A stretch of 64,000 nt of DNA from Myxococcota bacterium (GTDB lineage Bacteria > Myxococcota_A > UBA9160 > SMWR01). The stretch is taken from contig JAKVBI010000001.1 in NCBI GenBank assembly GCA_022447545.1, positions 1 through 64,000 of the forward strand, given 5' to 3'. Every line of letters begins with the position of its first letter. Positions within the stretch are counted from its first letter, which is position 1. The notes under the pieces were generated by a model, which ran no database searches, was not told the origin of the DNA, and saw nothing but the letters and a program-made list of their open reading frames with translations. Below are positions 26,474 to 36,443 of this stretch, piece by piece. The translations under genes were made by a program, and so were the position numbers.

Positions 26474-27354
26474 GTACCAAGGCCTCCCACGCCCTGCTGC
26501 GCAAGCTCGAATGGCGAGTTCGCGACGCCGCCGACGTTCTCGTGGGCGGCGATTACCGATCGGCATTCCGCGGGCGCGGACGCGAATTCGACCAGGTCGT
26601 GAAGTACGAGTACGGCGACGACGTACGGGATATCGACTGGAACGTCACTGCACGGCTAGGCGAGCCCTATCGAAAGAAGTTCATCGAGGAACGAGAACTG
26701 ACCGTGATTCTCTTGCTCGAGGACTCGACATCCCTCCAGTTCGGTTCGACCGGCCGAACCAAACGCGAGGCCCTGCTCGAGATGGCGGGACTGTTCGCAC
26801 TGATCTCCGCGGGCAATCGAGACCGCGTGGGGTTCTGGCACGCGACTCCCGAGGGAACCCACTTCAAACGACCCCAGAAGGGGCGCAACGCGATCCTCAA
26901 GACCACCGCCAATCTGGTCGGAAGTGCTCCTCCCGGACTGGAAACCCCTGGGGGCGTGACGATCGACTGGCAACATCTCTATCGCGCCTTCCCGAGACAC
27001 TCGGTTCTGCTCTGGCTGGGGGACTTCCCGCCGCGTCCATTTCCCCCGGGCTGGAATGCCCTTCGGCAACGTTACGAATTGATCGGGGTTCGCGTGGAGG
27101 ACCCATGGGAGCGCGAATTACCAAGAATGGGAAGCTTCGCCGCTGTGGACCCCACGACCGGCCAACTCGTGCCCTTCGACACGCTGTCCCGCAACACGCG
27201 CAAGCGTCAAGCCGAATGGGTGAAGAATCGCGATCTCGCCTGGCGCCAGCTCATCCCCGACGGCAACCAGCGCTTAGCGGTTTCCGTCGATGACGACCTG
27301 CTCGACAGCCTGGTGCGTTTCTTCCATCGCCGCATGCGCCGGACAAAGCTCTGA
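26470..27354 (+). CDS. DUF58 domain protein of the MoxR/Bat locus
   Basis: 294 aa. DUF58 hallmarks are YRSAFRGRGREFDQVVKYEYGDDVRDIDWNVTAR (split here as GRGREFDQV and DVRDIDWN) and the VWA-like segment LLLEDSTSLQFGS in place of a full MIDAS, near residue 80. These proteins bridge MoxR and the membrane-bound VWA proteins. It has no membrane segment, unlike longer DUF58 proteins. The TTG start overlaps the MoxR stop codon and its own TGA shares a base with the BatA ATG. Confidence 0.92.
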   Translation: MSTKASHALLRKLEWRVRDAADVLVGGDYRSAFRGRGREFDQVVKYEYGDDVRDIDWNVTARLGEPYRKKFIEERELTVILLLEDSTSLQFGSTGRTKREALLEMAGLFALISAGNRDRVGFWHATPEGTHFKRPQKGRNAILKTTANLVGSAPPGLETPGGVTIDWQHLYRAFPRHSVLLWLGDFPPRPFPPGWNALRQRYELIGVRVEDPWERELPRMGSFAAVDPTTGQLVPFDTLSRNTRKRQAEWVKNRDLAWRQLIPDGNQRLAVSVDDDLLDSLVRFFHRRMRRTKL

Positions 27355-28400
27355 TGACCGACGCCACCCAAATGAACTGGCTTCTGCACGACCCTCAGTG
27401 GCTGCTGCTCCTGCTCGCCCTTCCCCCGGTGGCATGGCTGCGCGCGCGGCGAGGTCAACCCGCCCTGGTCATCCCCTTCGCCAACGAGTGGACGAGTCAT
27501 GACCCCCTACCGCGTTCGCGTTGGCCCGTCGCACTCTTGTTTCTGGGACTCGCCCTCATCATCTTTGCATTGGCCCGTCCCCAGAAGATCGAAGATCGGC
27601 GATTGGTACGCCAAAAGGGCTACGACATCGTCCTGGCCATCGACTTGTCGACCTCCATGCTGGAAGAGGACTATGAGCGCGGGGGGCGGCGAATGAACCG
27701 CCTGAGTGCCATCAAGCCCATCGTGGAGGCGTTCATGGCACAGCGCCCGAGCGACCGCATCGGAGTGGTGGCCTTCGGCGGTCGAGCCTACACCCTGGCA
27801 CCCCTTTCCTTCGACCACACCTGGTTGCGACGCCAGGTCGGCCGACTCCGCGTGGGGCTCGTGGAGGACGGCACCGCCGTGGGCGATGCCCTCGCCCTGT
27901 CGGTCTCGCGCCTGGGTCAGGTCGCCCGGGTGGATGCGGGCCAGCGCCAGGGTGGCTTCGTGATCCTCCTGACCGACGGAGCGAGCAATTCGGGATCCAT
28001 CGCACCTCTGGATGCGGCCCGGGTCGCTGCCGCCAAGGGAATCCCCGTCTACACCATCGGGGCGGGAACCCAGGGCGGGATGGGCCTGGGCATGCCGTTC
28101 CGGATCGGACGCCGCGGTTCGGATCTCGACGAAGCCACCCTCCAGAACATCGCGAAGCAGACTGGGGGGCGTTACTTCAGGGCCGCTGACTCGAGTACCG
28201 TGGATGCCGCCTTCACGGCCATCGACGCAGAACGCAAAATCGAGTTCGATGCAAAATCGAACGTACGAGCCCGCGAATTGTTCGGTTGGTTCGCCTGGCC
28301 CGGAGTCGGGCTATGTCTCGCGGCCTTCTGGCTGGCGCCAATAGGTGAGCGCAGGCGTGCGACCCCCAATACACCGCGCACCGCCCGGAGCCACGCGTGA
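27354..28400 (+). CDS. batA: BatA-like VWA membrane protein
   Basis: 348 aa. Two N-terminal membrane helices (WLLLLLALPPVAWL and VALLFLGLALIIFALA) form the BatA domain; a periplasmic VWA domain with complete MIDAS motif AIDLSTSM and ILLTDGASN follows, and a C-terminal helix (WFAWPGVGLCLAAFWLAP) closes the protein. In Bacteroides, Bat proteins support oxygen tolerance, and in other species envelope stability. Start overlaps the DUF58 stop by one base, and its own stop overlaps the BatB GTG. Confidence 0.93.
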   Translation: MTDATQMNWLLHDPQWLLLLLALPPVAWLRARRGQPALVIPFANEWTSHDPLPRSRWPVALLFLGLALIIFALARPQKIEDRRLVRQKGYDIVLAIDLSTSMLEEDYERGGRRMNRLSAIKPIVEAFMAQRPSDRIGVVAFGGRAYTLAPLSFDHTWLRRQVGRLRVGLVEDGTAVGDALALSVSRLGQVARVDAGQRQGGFVILLTDGASNSGSIAPLDAARVAAAKGIPVYTIGAGTQGGMGLGMPFRIGRRGSDLDEATLQNIAKQTGGRYFRAADSSTVDAAFTAIDAERKIEFDAKSNVRARELFGWFAWPGVGLCLAAFWLAPIGERRRATPNTPRTARSHA

Positions 28401-30268
28401 CCTTTGCCGACGCCACAGTCCTCACTGCACTCCCGATCGTCGTGGGAATCGCACTCTGGTGTGTCCGAAGGCTCCGGGGCCAGCAGGCCCAGACGGCAAC
28501 TCGATTCATCGCGCACCTCTGGGTGGATCGCCATGGTCTGTCCAACGCCAGACCCGTCCTACGCGGTGCCCTGTACGGATTCGCCGTGGTTTCGGGCGTC
28601 GCCTTGGCGGTGGTCGCTCTCGCACGCCCACAGTGGGGTCAGATCGAACAGAAGACCTATGAGCCGGCACGCGAGATCCTGTTGGCCCTCGATCTGTCGA
28701 GCAGCATGAATGCCGATGACGTCCCCCCCACCCGACTCCAACGATCCAAACTCCTGGTGGAGACTCTCCTCGACACCCTCCAAGGAGAACGTGTGGGACT
28801 GCTGGTATTCGCGGGCACTGGCTTTCTCCAGAGTCCGCTGTCGGCCGACCACGAAGTGCTACGCGACCTGCTCTCGGAACTCGACCCGAGCTACCTGCCT
28901 CAGGGCGGCACGAACTACGACGACATGCTGCGGGCGGCGCTCGACGCCTTCGGCCAGGACACTCAAGCAGATCGTTTTCTCATCGTCCTCTCGGACGGGG
29001 AATCTCACGCGCCACACTGGCGCAAACGCGTCCCGGCCCTGCGCGAGGAGGACATCCGAGTCATCGGGCTGGGGGTCGGAACGAGCGATGGTGCCGTCCT
29101 CACCGATTCGTCGGGAGCGATCGTGAAGGACGAGCGTGGGGCAGCGGTGCTCTCACGTCTCGAGGAGGCAACCCTGCGCGAACTCGCCGAATCCACCGGG
29201 GGGACCTATCGAGACGCCGCAGCTTGGGTGGACATTGCAGCCCTGGTGGACGAGACCGTGGAGCGCGGTCAGCGCGGGGAATTCGTCGATGAACGAGTCG
29301 TTCGACGCCGCGAGCGGTTCCAATGGCTGTTGGCCCCCGCTTTGTTGTTTCTCTTGATCTCGGCCTGGCTCGAGCTTCCGGTCGTCCCAACAGCGAGTTC
29401 CCTGCGGATGCGCCGAAAGGAGGGCATCACCGCCCTGGGTACAGCCCTCCTCTTCACCACCGCGGCGCTCCCCCTGCGGGCCGAGCCGATGGACGCGGTC
29501 CCCCGAGAGCCAACCCCTCCCGAACGACTCACGCGTACTGTGAGCGACATGATCCGTCAGCCCCAGATCGGAGCCGACCGGTACCACGAACTCGCAAAGC
29601 ACAGCCTCGAGGCCGTTTCAGACCCCGGTGGTCTGGAGCCCCAGGTGCGCAACGGTGTGATCTTCGACGCCCTCGCAGCCATCGAACTGGGGGAGCAACT
29701 CGATCCGGACACCACCGATTGGAGTGAGCTGCGGCGCCGCCTCGAAGCATTGGCGCGCGAAACCCCGCCCCCGCCGAGTCCCCAGCAGGCCCCGTCAGAT
29801 CCTTCTCGAGACGACGATTCGGCAAACTCGGAGTCCGAACCACAGCCGGGGGATTCGGGAGCGCAGGAAGACCCCAACCCCCGAGACTCCGACAGCACCC
29901 AGTCCAATCCGGGCGATGCACCTCCCGAGGAAAACACCCGCCGGAGCGATGCGAGCCCGAAGCCCGACGCGGGCGCCGACCAGGCCCTTCCCGATACCCT
30001 CAACGACCCAGACGCCGGACTGGGCTCGCTCGGCGAACCGCCGGCGGAACCTTCCCCACCCGCCGGTGAGCCGAAGAGCGAAGACCCTCCGCCGGAAACG
30101 CGTCTGGTGGGCGGCGGGAGAGCCACACCCGACGGAGTCGAACGACCTGAGCTTGCCGAAGCCCTGGGCCGACTCCAGCAGGTACGCGACCAGGACTCAC
30201 CCGCCGTGCTGTTCCAGCGCATGAATGGCGGGGAACGGACCCGGACCCAGGGGGGCAAGCCGTGGTAG
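28397..30268 (+). CDS. BatB-BatC fusion: VWA membrane protein with BatC-like C-terminal region
   Basis: 623 aa, nearly twice the usual BatB length. Residues 1-315 are BatB: membrane helix, VWA domain with MIDAS ALDLSSSM and VLSDGES, then a closing helix (LLAPALLFLLISAWLEL). At Met338 a segment MRRKEGITALGTALLF plus TTAALPLRAEP reads exactly like the signal peptide of a separate exported protein. It is followed by TPR-like helices and a long acidic Pro/Ser-rich tail ending in ALGRLQQVRDQDSPAVLFQRM, as in BatC. Met338 (base 29408) has no good ribosome site, so I call a fusion, but internal initiation of BatC is possible. GTG start overlaps the BatA stop. Confidence 0.88.
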   Translation: MTFADATVLTALPIVVGIALWCVRRLRGQQAQTATRFIAHLWVDRHGLSNARPVLRGALYGFAVVSGVALAVVALARPQWGQIEQKTYEPAREILLALDLSSSMNADDVPPTRLQRSKLLVETLLDTLQGERVGLLVFAGTGFLQSPLSADHEVLRDLLSELDPSYLPQGGTNYDDMLRAALDAFGQDTQADRFLIVLSDGESHAPHWRKRVPALREEDIRVIGLGVGTSDGAVLTDSSGAIVKDERGAAVLSRLEEATLRELAESTGGTYRDAAAWVDIAALVDETVERGQRGEFVDERVVRRRERFQWLLAPALLFLLISAWLELPVVPTASSLRMRRKEGITALGTALLFTTAALPLRAEPMDAVPREPTPPERLTRTVSDMIRQPQIGADRYHELAKHSLEAVSDPGGLEPQVRNGVIFDALAAIELGEQLDPDTTDWSELRRRLEALARETPPPPSPQQAPSDPSRDDDSANSESEPQPGDSGAQEDPNPRDSDSTQSNPGDAPPEENTRRSDASPKPDAGADQALPDTLNDPDAGLGSLGEPPAEPSPPAGEPKSEDPPPETRLVGGGRATPDGVERPELAEALGRLQQVRDQDSPAVLFQRMNGGERTRTQGGKPW

Positions 30269-32853
30269 AGCCGTCTCGTTGGCGGATCGGAGTGCGATTC
30301 GGTGTCGCTCTACTCTTCGCGCTCTGGGCCTGGCAGGCCAGCGCTCAGAGCGTGCGCTGGAACGCCCCCGCGCCCCTGCAAGCGGGCCAGGAGTCCTTCC
30401 TCGAGCTCGTTTTCGAGGACTGCGAACCATCTGGCGAACTCCAACTCCCCGACGTCACCGGCCTCGAATTCCTCGGAGGACCCAGCACAGCGCGCCAGTT
30501 CTCCATCGTAAACATGCGGTCGAGTGCGTCCCTCACTCAGAGCTACCGGGTGCGCGCGGCAGACGAAGGAAATCTCCGGGTACCGTCCTTTCAGGTTCAA
30601 ACCGACAAGGGCCGGCTGCGAGTACCGGCCCTACCGCTCAGCGTCGCTCGCGCAAGCGTCGCCCGAGGAGGCACGCGTGTCCCCATCGACGACGTGGTAG
30701 GCGCGGGCGTATTCCTGCGCAAACCCACCCCCTATGCGGGCGAAGTCTTTCCGGTGGACTTCTATGTATCCGTCGAAGAGGGCAGACGCGGCAACCTGAT
30801 CGGTACACCCGATTGGCCCCAGGCCGATCTGGCGACCGACGGCTGGAGCGACGGCCGGCTCGTCAGCGGCCGCCGAATCCCCAACGCCGATCAACTGCCG
30901 GGCAACCAGGGGGTGCACTTTCGCACGCGCGCCTTCGCCCCCAGGGCCGGCCGATTCGAGCTGCCTCCAGTGAGTCAGAAGCTCGATCTCGAGACGGGAC
31001 GTCGCAAACGATCCTTCTTCTTCTCAGAGCCCGAGCGCCAGCGTGTAACGGCAGTAAGCGGGCCCACCACCCTCGATGTGCGCCCCCTTCCGCCCGACGC
31101 CCCTACGAACTTCACGGGAGCCGTCGGGGAATTCGAGCTCGATTCCACCCTCATTCCCGAGACGGTGACTGTGGGAGAACCCATCACCTGGACCCTTCGG
31201 TTGAAAGGGAACGGAAATTGGCCCGGTGGGGTGGCGCTCCCAGCCCGAGCGATCCCCCTGGACGTGCGCACCGTCAAGCCCAAGACCCAACGCGACTTCG
31301 CCAAGGGAAAGATCTTCGAGGGCTCGGTGAGTGAAGACCTGGTGATGATCCCCACACAGCCCGGTCGAATCGAGCTGGAGCCCGTAGAATTCGCCTTCTT
31401 CGACCCACGTGCCAGCACCTACCGGACCTCGCGAATACAGCCTCCCCCAGTCGAAGTACGCGCCGCATCCACGGCCCCCCGTGCCGGCTCGCCACCGGCC
31501 CCCAATCTTTTGCCCAGCGCACCCCCCGCAGAAGTGCCCACCCCACCCACTTCGCCGGGGATTCAGCTGTTGGAGACGCTGCCCGGCCAAGAGGATCCGC
31601 CCCTGCTGCCCCGGGGTGCACTGAGAGGACAGGATTCCTCGCCGGGCCCGTTCCCTCAGGACACATGGCTCACCGCCCTCGGAATGCCCCCCCTGGCCCT
31701 CGCCACCTACTGGTTGACCCTGGCCGCAGGGCGGGCGCGCCAAAGGGATTCGGGGCGGTCTCGGCGCGAGGCGATTGCCAACCTCAACTGTGCCCTTCAC
31801 GACCTCAAATCGGCCCCCGACCGCCATGCACGAGACATGGCACTGCAGCGCTGGCAGCTTGCGGTGTCGGTGACCTTCGGCGTGAAACGCGCCGCCCCCA
31901 CCCTCCGGCAATTGGCAGAACTCGAAACACCCGAGCGTGAAGTGTGGCTAAGCCTATGGGCCGAGGCTGACACCGCGCTGTACGGTGCCGAGGGCGAGTT
32001 GGCGCAGGATTGGGAAGAGCGCGCTCGACGAGCCGCCGAGCAGGTATCCGTACCGCACTTCAATCCACTCCGCGCCCTGCTGCCAAGGCACCTGTTGGCC
32101 CTCATCACACTGGCGATGGGTCTGGCCACTCTGGGCGCCTGCGGTCCAGTGGCCGATGCTTCCAGTCAGGAAGCGGTCGAGGCCTACCAGCAGGGGGATT
32201 TGTCTGTGGCGCGAAAGGATTTCGAACGACGCGTTGACCACGACGGGGACGACACGATTGCGCGCTACAACCTCGGCCTCGTCTCTGCCCAACAGGGAGA
32301 GCTTCAACGCGGGCTCGCCCATACGACAGCGGCCTTCCTGCGTTCACCGCGAACCCCCGCATACCACTGGAATCTCGCCGTCTTCTCCTCGGAGCTGACT
32401 CGCATCGATCCTGCCCTCGAGCGAATCGCATTCGGCAGTGGTGCCTCAGGGCTCGCCCGCCAGGCCTCGCCTTCCACTTGGCAGTGGCTGGGCCTGTTGG
32501 CGGCGTGTTGGATCTGCGCTGCCGCAGCCGTGGCGTTGCACCAGCGCTTTCACCCCAATGCAGTTCGGCGCCGCTGGATGGGCCCCGCGGCCGCCCTTGG
32601 ACTCACTGTGGGGCTTCTGAGTGCCGCCGCCCTGGCGCAATACGGCCTCCTCGGACAGCCGGGCGCCGCGATGCTCGTGGAGGAAGCCACCTTGCGATCG
32701 ATCCCCACCGATGCCGACACGCCCCAGACCGAGCGGATCGTTCCCGCGGGTTCGGTGGTCACCATCGAGGGGCGGTTTCTGGGTTGGCTCGAAGTGCGCC
32801 GTGCCAACGGTGAGAAGGGTTGGCTGAGGTCGTCGGGGGTCATCTCCCTGTGA
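30262..32853 (+). CDS. BatD-BatE fusion: oxygen-tolerance protein with TPR and SH3 C-terminus
   Basis: 863 aa. Signal peptide (VALLFALWAWQASA) then a BatD ectodomain of Ig-like repeats (residues about 30-420) and a Pro-rich linker plus membrane helix near 465-485. Near residue 610-627 comes LALITLAMGLATLGACGP, a hydrophobic segment ending in a canonical lipobox Cys627, which looks like the signal of a former separate lipoprotein. TPR-like helices follow (EAVEAYQQGDLSVARKDFE, ARYNLGLVSAQQGELQRG), two more helices, and a bacterial SH3 domain (PAGSVVTIEGRFLGWLEVRR, GEKGWLRSSGV). This is BatE architecture. GTG start overlaps the preceding stop by seven bases. Confidence 0.88.
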   Translation: MVEPSRWRIGVRFGVALLFALWAWQASAQSVRWNAPAPLQAGQESFLELVFEDCEPSGELQLPDVTGLEFLGGPSTARQFSIVNMRSSASLTQSYRVRAADEGNLRVPSFQVQTDKGRLRVPALPLSVARASVARGGTRVPIDDVVGAGVFLRKPTPYAGEVFPVDFYVSVEEGRRGNLIGTPDWPQADLATDGWSDGRLVSGRRIPNADQLPGNQGVHFRTRAFAPRAGRFELPPVSQKLDLETGRRKRSFFFSEPERQRVTAVSGPTTLDVRPLPPDAPTNFTGAVGEFELDSTLIPETVTVGEPITWTLRLKGNGNWPGGVALPARAIPLDVRTVKPKTQRDFAKGKIFEGSVSEDLVMIPTQPGRIELEPVEFAFFDPRASTYRTSRIQPPPVEVRAASTAPRAGSPPAPNLLPSAPPAEVPTPPTSPGIQLLETLPGQEDPPLLPRGALRGQDSSPGPFPQDTWLTALGMPPLALATYWLTLAAGRARQRDSGRSRREAIANLNCALHDLKSAPDRHARDMALQRWQLAVSVTFGVKRAAPTLRQLAELETPEREVWLSLWAEADTALYGAEGELAQDWEERARRAAEQVSVPHFNPLRALLPRHLLALITLAMGLATLGACGPVADASSQEAVEAYQQGDLSVARKDFERRVDHDGDDTIARYNLGLVSAQQGELQRGLAHTTAAFLRSPRTPAYHWNLAVFSSELTRIDPALERIAFGSGASGLARQASPSTWQWLGLLAACWICAAAAVALHQRFHPNAVRRRWMGPAAALGLTVGLLSAAALAQYGLLGQPGAAMLVEEATLRSIPTDADTPQTERIVPAGSVVTIEGRFLGWLEVRRANGEKGWLRSSGVISL

Positions 32854-32869
32854 CCTCCCGGGGCCTTCT

Positions 32870-33871
32870 TCAAGCCAGGTGGTAGGGGTAAATGGCGTCG
32901 ATCAACAGGCCCAGTACGAACAGGGCTCCGGACAATCGCGTCAGACTGAACGCCCATGCGACGTACCACAGCGGCCAGATTGGGAAACCATCGGGCCGAG
33001 TGTCCGGTCGGGGCCGGGAGTAGACACGCAGCACCTTCAGTAAGTTGGGCACTGCCAGAAAGACGAGCAGACACGCCACTCCAAGCGTCCCGTCCAAAAC
33101 CAGCACCAGGACCAGGACAAAGAAAAGCAGCATCAGCGCCTGGTTGAGGAAAAGCGCCCGTTCTGAGCCCAGGATGACCGGCAGGGTCCGGATGTTCTTG
33201 GCAGCGTCGGCCTCGAGCTTGTCCAGGTGTTTCCCGACCAGCACAGTGGCCACCAGCACCGCGTAGGGGAGACTCGCGACCCATACCCAGGTGGGTAGAT
33301 TCCCGGCCGTCGCGTAGTAGGTGCCGCCAATCATCAGGGGACCCCATACGACGAAAACACCCGGCTCGCCCATCCCACGGTGCTTGAGCTTTAGAGGGGG
33401 CGCGACGTAGAAGACGCTGATGAACAGTCCGAGCAGAGCGAAGGTCGGAACCGGCCAACCTCTCGCTTCGGTGAGATAGAGCAGAACGGCCAGATCCAAA
33501 AGGTTGACCACGGCAATCGCCAGGATCAGCCCGGACTTGGAGATCAAATCCGAAAGAATCGGGTGCGGGGCGTATTGGGTGCGAACGTACTCGTCATGAT
33601 CCACGCCTCCTTCGAGGTCGAAGTAGTCGTTGATCATGTTGTTGGCCGCGTGGGCCAATACGAGCCCCACCAGAGCCACGAAGAAATACACCCAATCTGG
33701 ATCGCTGGATCGCGCCGCGAGCACCCCACCAATGGCCGCAGAGGTCAGGGTCATGGGGAAAACGCTGGCTCGCGTGATCAGCATCCAGCGCGAGACCAGA
33801 TCCATCCTGCGGTCGGACGAGAGGTTCTGGGTGCGAACGATCTCGATCCAATTCTGGACGAGCGACGCCAT
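32870..33871 (-). CDS. UbiA family prenyltransferase (MenA-like)
   Basis: 333 aa, nine hydrophobic helices. The two Asp-rich motifs that bind Mg2+-prenyl diphosphate are NNMINDYFDLEGGVD near residue 80-94 and KHLDKLEADAAKNIRT near residue 210, the second slightly altered from DxxxD. This pattern fits MenA/UbiA-type transfer of a polyprenyl chain to an aromatic head group in the inner membrane. No quinone-synthesis gene is nearby, so the acceptor is uncertain. ATG at 33871 has AGGA seven bases upstream. It lies 30 bp after an acyl-CoA ligase gene on the same strand. Confidence 0.88.
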   Translation of the reverse strand: MASLVQNWIEIVRTQNLSSDRRMDLVSRWMLITRASVFPMTLTSAAIGGVLAARSSDPDWVYFFVALVGLVLAHAANNMINDYFDLEGGVDHDEYVRTQYAPHPILSDLISKSGLILAIAVVNLLDLAVLLYLTEARGWPVPTFALLGLFISVFYVAPPLKLKHRGMGEPGVFVVWGPLMIGGTYYATAGNLPTWVWVASLPYAVLVATVLVGKHLDKLEADAAKNIRTLPVILGSERALFLNQALMLLFFVLVLVLVLDGTLGVACLLVFLAVPNLLKVLRVYSRPRPDTRPDGFPIWPLWYVAWAFSLTRLSGALFVLGLLIDAIYPYHLA

Positions 33872-33901
33872 GCCCAAATCCTAGCAGGCTCCCGCGCGGA
33901 G

Positions 33902-35515
33902 TCAGTCGCCTTCGAACAGGGGAAGCAACTCGCGCTTGACCACCTTGGACATGGCGTTTCGGGGAAGTTCCTCCACGATCACCATTTCCGAGGGGACCTT
34001 GTAGCGGGCCAGTTCCTGCCGACACCGAGCGAGCAGTGGCTCGATGCTGACGGTCGCGCCCGGCTCGAGTTCAACGGCGGCGACCACACGCTCGCCCAAT
34101 CGGTCGTCGGGTACACCCAGAACGGCACTTCCCGCGACCTCAGGGGCCAGCTCGAGCACACGCTCGACCTCCGCGGGATAGACGTTGGCTCCGCCGCGCA
34201 GGATCAACTCATTGCGGCGACCGCGAATGAAGAGGTTCCCATCCTCGGCCAGGAACCCGAGGTCCCCGGTATGGTAGACCCCTCCCACCAGGGCCTCCCG
34301 CGTGGCCTCGGGGTGTCCCCAGTAGCCGAGCATCGGCGTGTACACGTTCTTCCACTCTCCCCGGCTCGCTGGAGCGACGCAAATCTCACCCACTTCATCG
34401 GTAGGGCAGGTATGCCCCTGCTCATCAAGGATGAGGATCTCCACGTAGGGTTGAGGGCGCCCGCAGAGTCCGGGGAGAGGGGAGTCCTCAGTCCCGGACC
34501 ACGTCACAGCCGTAGGCGCCTCGGTCATCCCATAGCCAATCCGAACCCCCTGCCCAAAGCGCTCGCGGTAGAGCCGTCGGAACTCCTCGGGCACCACTGC
34601 TCCGCCCACTTCAGGGGTCACCAGCGACGCGAGATCATCGCGGGTCACGGACGGGTGGGTGAGCAGATCGTGGAGAATCGTCGGAACCCCACAGACGTTG
34701 CCAATTCGCTCTTCGCGGATCCACTGGGCCAGACCTTCCGGGTCGATGCGATCGATAGCGACGCAGCACGCTCCATCCTGCCAGGCCGTGGCGGGCCCCA
34801 GAACCATCAAGTTCAGGATCGTCAGCGGCAGAACCATTCCCTGGCTGCGCCCCTCGTAACGACCCGTCGCTACCGCAAGCGCGCCTGGGAGCAGCATGTT
34901 GTGTTGGCTGTGGACTGCACCCTTGGGGTGACCCGTGGTGCCACTCGTGTAGGCGATGGCGGCAGGGCCGAAGGGATCGATCTCTTGCCGGGGTCGCGTC
35001 TGCTCAGGAGCCTCTTCGAGCAATCGAGACCAGAGGTCGTCCGAGGAGCCTGGGGCACTCGGGATGACGTGTTCGAGATCTCGTAACTCGCTGCGTTCGG
35101 GCTCGAGTTCAGCCACGATTTCTGGCCTGGCCAACAACACCCGGGCGCCCGAGTCACGCAAAATATAGGCCTTCTCACGCGGTGCGAGGGGACGGTTGAC
35201 TCCGACCCACAACACGCCCAGCCGCATACAGGCCAACATCGCTACCACGATCTCCACATCGTTGGGCAGGCATGCGGCCACGCGATCCCCCGGTTTGATT
35301 CCGAGTCGAAGCAAAGCGTGCGCTGCGCGATTGGCGATCTCATCGAGTTGCGCGTAATCGTAACGGCCGCTTCGCCCGACCAGAGCGGGTCGCTTCGCAT
35401 CCTCGGCCAGAACCCGATCCAGAACCTCGGCCATGCTCTGGGGACCCTGACCCGGCAGAGGCAACCGGTGCTCGGGCTTGCGAAGACCTACAGCTGCGGA
35501 TTCGGTGACGTCCAT
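33902..35515 (-). CDS. AMP-dependent acyl-CoA synthetase/ligase
   Basis: 537 aa ANL-superfamily enzyme activating a carboxylate through an acyl-AMP. P-loop YTSGTTGHPKG, YGMTEAPTAV, the hinge GDLGFLAEDGNLFIRGRR with LRGGANVYPAEVE, and the C-terminal catalytic Lys in AMSKVVKREL are intact. The ATG at 35515 has GGAGG five bases upstream; another ATG immediately before it is too close to the ribosome site. Divergent from the thioesterase gene at 35743 across 227 bp and followed by UbiA. Substrate chain type unknown. Confidence 0.93.
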   Translation of the reverse strand: MDVTESAAVGLRKPEHRLPLPGQGPQSMAEVLDRVLAEDAKRPALVGRSGRYDYAQLDEIANRAAHALLRLGIKPGDRVAACLPNDVEIVVAMLACMRLGVLWVGVNRPLAPREKAYILRDSGARVLLARPEIVAELEPERSELRDLEHVIPSAPGSSDDLWSRLLEEAPEQTRPRQEIDPFGPAAIAYTSGTTGHPKGAVHSQHNMLLPGALAVATGRYEGRSQGMVLPLTILNLMVLGPATAWQDGACCVAIDRIDPEGLAQWIREERIGNVCGVPTILHDLLTHPSVTRDDLASLVTPEVGGAVVPEEFRRLYRERFGQGVRIGYGMTEAPTAVTWSGTEDSPLPGLCGRPQPYVEILILDEQGHTCPTDEVGEICVAPASRGEWKNVYTPMLGYWGHPEATREALVGGVYHTGDLGFLAEDGNLFIRGRRNELILRGGANVYPAEVERVLELAPEVAGSAVLGVPDDRLGERVVAAVELEPGATVSIEPLLARCRQELARYKVPSEMVIVEELPRNAMSKVVKRELLPLFEGD

Positions 35516-35742
35516 CATTCCCTCCAGGTGGCGGGCACTGCCCGCCCGCGATTCCATCCCTGGCCAGTCAACTGCCTGGGGCACAGGCGCGTCAACACCC
35601 ATTCTTCAGACTCGCATGACTTCAGCGCCCAGGCGATGGGATTGTGCAATATTGCCTCTCGCGATGCGCGCCGCTAACGCGCCATCGTGGAATCCACCCC
35701 CCCCGACCGGCCCCCGGTCCAAACGAGTGAGAGGAGCGCCCT

Positions 35743-36441
35743 GTGGCCGATTCAGATACGAGCCGCGAATCCATGGCAAGGGATCGAGCCCGCAGACTCG
35801 CCGATCCCGGAGGAACCTGGCCAACGAAGCGTCGCCTGGCCGAGGCTCTGCGTAGACTCATCGACCGCCTGTGCTCCACGGCAGCACCCGAGGCCAACCT
35901 GATCGAAGCCACTGACTGGGCCACCAGGACAGCCGCACTGTTCGAAGCTGCGGGTGATGTAGAAGAGGCGCAGGCTGCGTCGCTGTATAGCGGGATGCAT
36001 GACTTTGGAGACCGGGGGCCTGTCTGTGGGCTCTCCAACCCCATCGCCCCTCCCATGAAAACGGAATCCGATCCCGAATCCCAGTCCGCCAGTGCCACCG
36101 TGACCTTCGGCCACGCATACGAAGGAGCGCCGGGATGTGTCCACGGCGGATTCGTGGCCGCGGCATTTGATGAGATCCTCGGGATGGTCTCGTCGTACGC
36201 AGGGCGGGCGGCCATGACCGGTGAATTCACCGTGCGCTACCGGCGCCCCACACCCGTCGGGGTTCCGCTTCGCATCGAAGCACGCTTCGACGAGCACCGA
36301 GGGCGAAGAATCCACACCTCTGCGGATTTGTTCCAGGGCGACATCCGGCTTGCGGATGCCCGGGGGTTGTTCATCGTCATTCCAGACGACCGCTTCGCAC
36401 AACTCGAGCGAGAGTTCTCCGAGCGACAGAATCAGGATTGA
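35743..36441 (+). CDS. Hotdog-fold thioesterase (PaaI/4HBT type)
   Basis: 232 aa. A helical N-terminal region of about 90 residues precedes a single hotdog domain with the catalytic-loop motif GCVHGGFVAAAFDEILG and strands GEFTVRYRRPTPVG and RIEARFDEHRGRRI. Such enzymes hydrolyse acyl-CoA thioesters, often to free CoA during stalled degradation. GTG start with GGAG eight bases upstream. It is divergent from an acyl-CoA ligase and convergent with the LLM gene, sharing a hairpin terminator. The N-terminal extension is unusual for PaaI-size proteins. Confidence 0.85.
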   Translation: MADSDTSRESMARDRARRLADPGGTWPTKRRLAEALRRLIDRLCSTAAPEANLIEATDWATRTAALFEAAGDVEEAQAASLYSGMHDFGDRGPVCGLSNPIAPPMKTESDPESQSASATVTFGHAYEGAPGCVHGGFVAAAFDEILGMVSSYAGRAAMTGEFTVRYRRPTPVGVPLRIEARFDEHRGRRIHTSADLFQGDIRLADARGLFIVIPDDRFAQLEREFSERQNQD

Positions 36442-36443
36442 CC

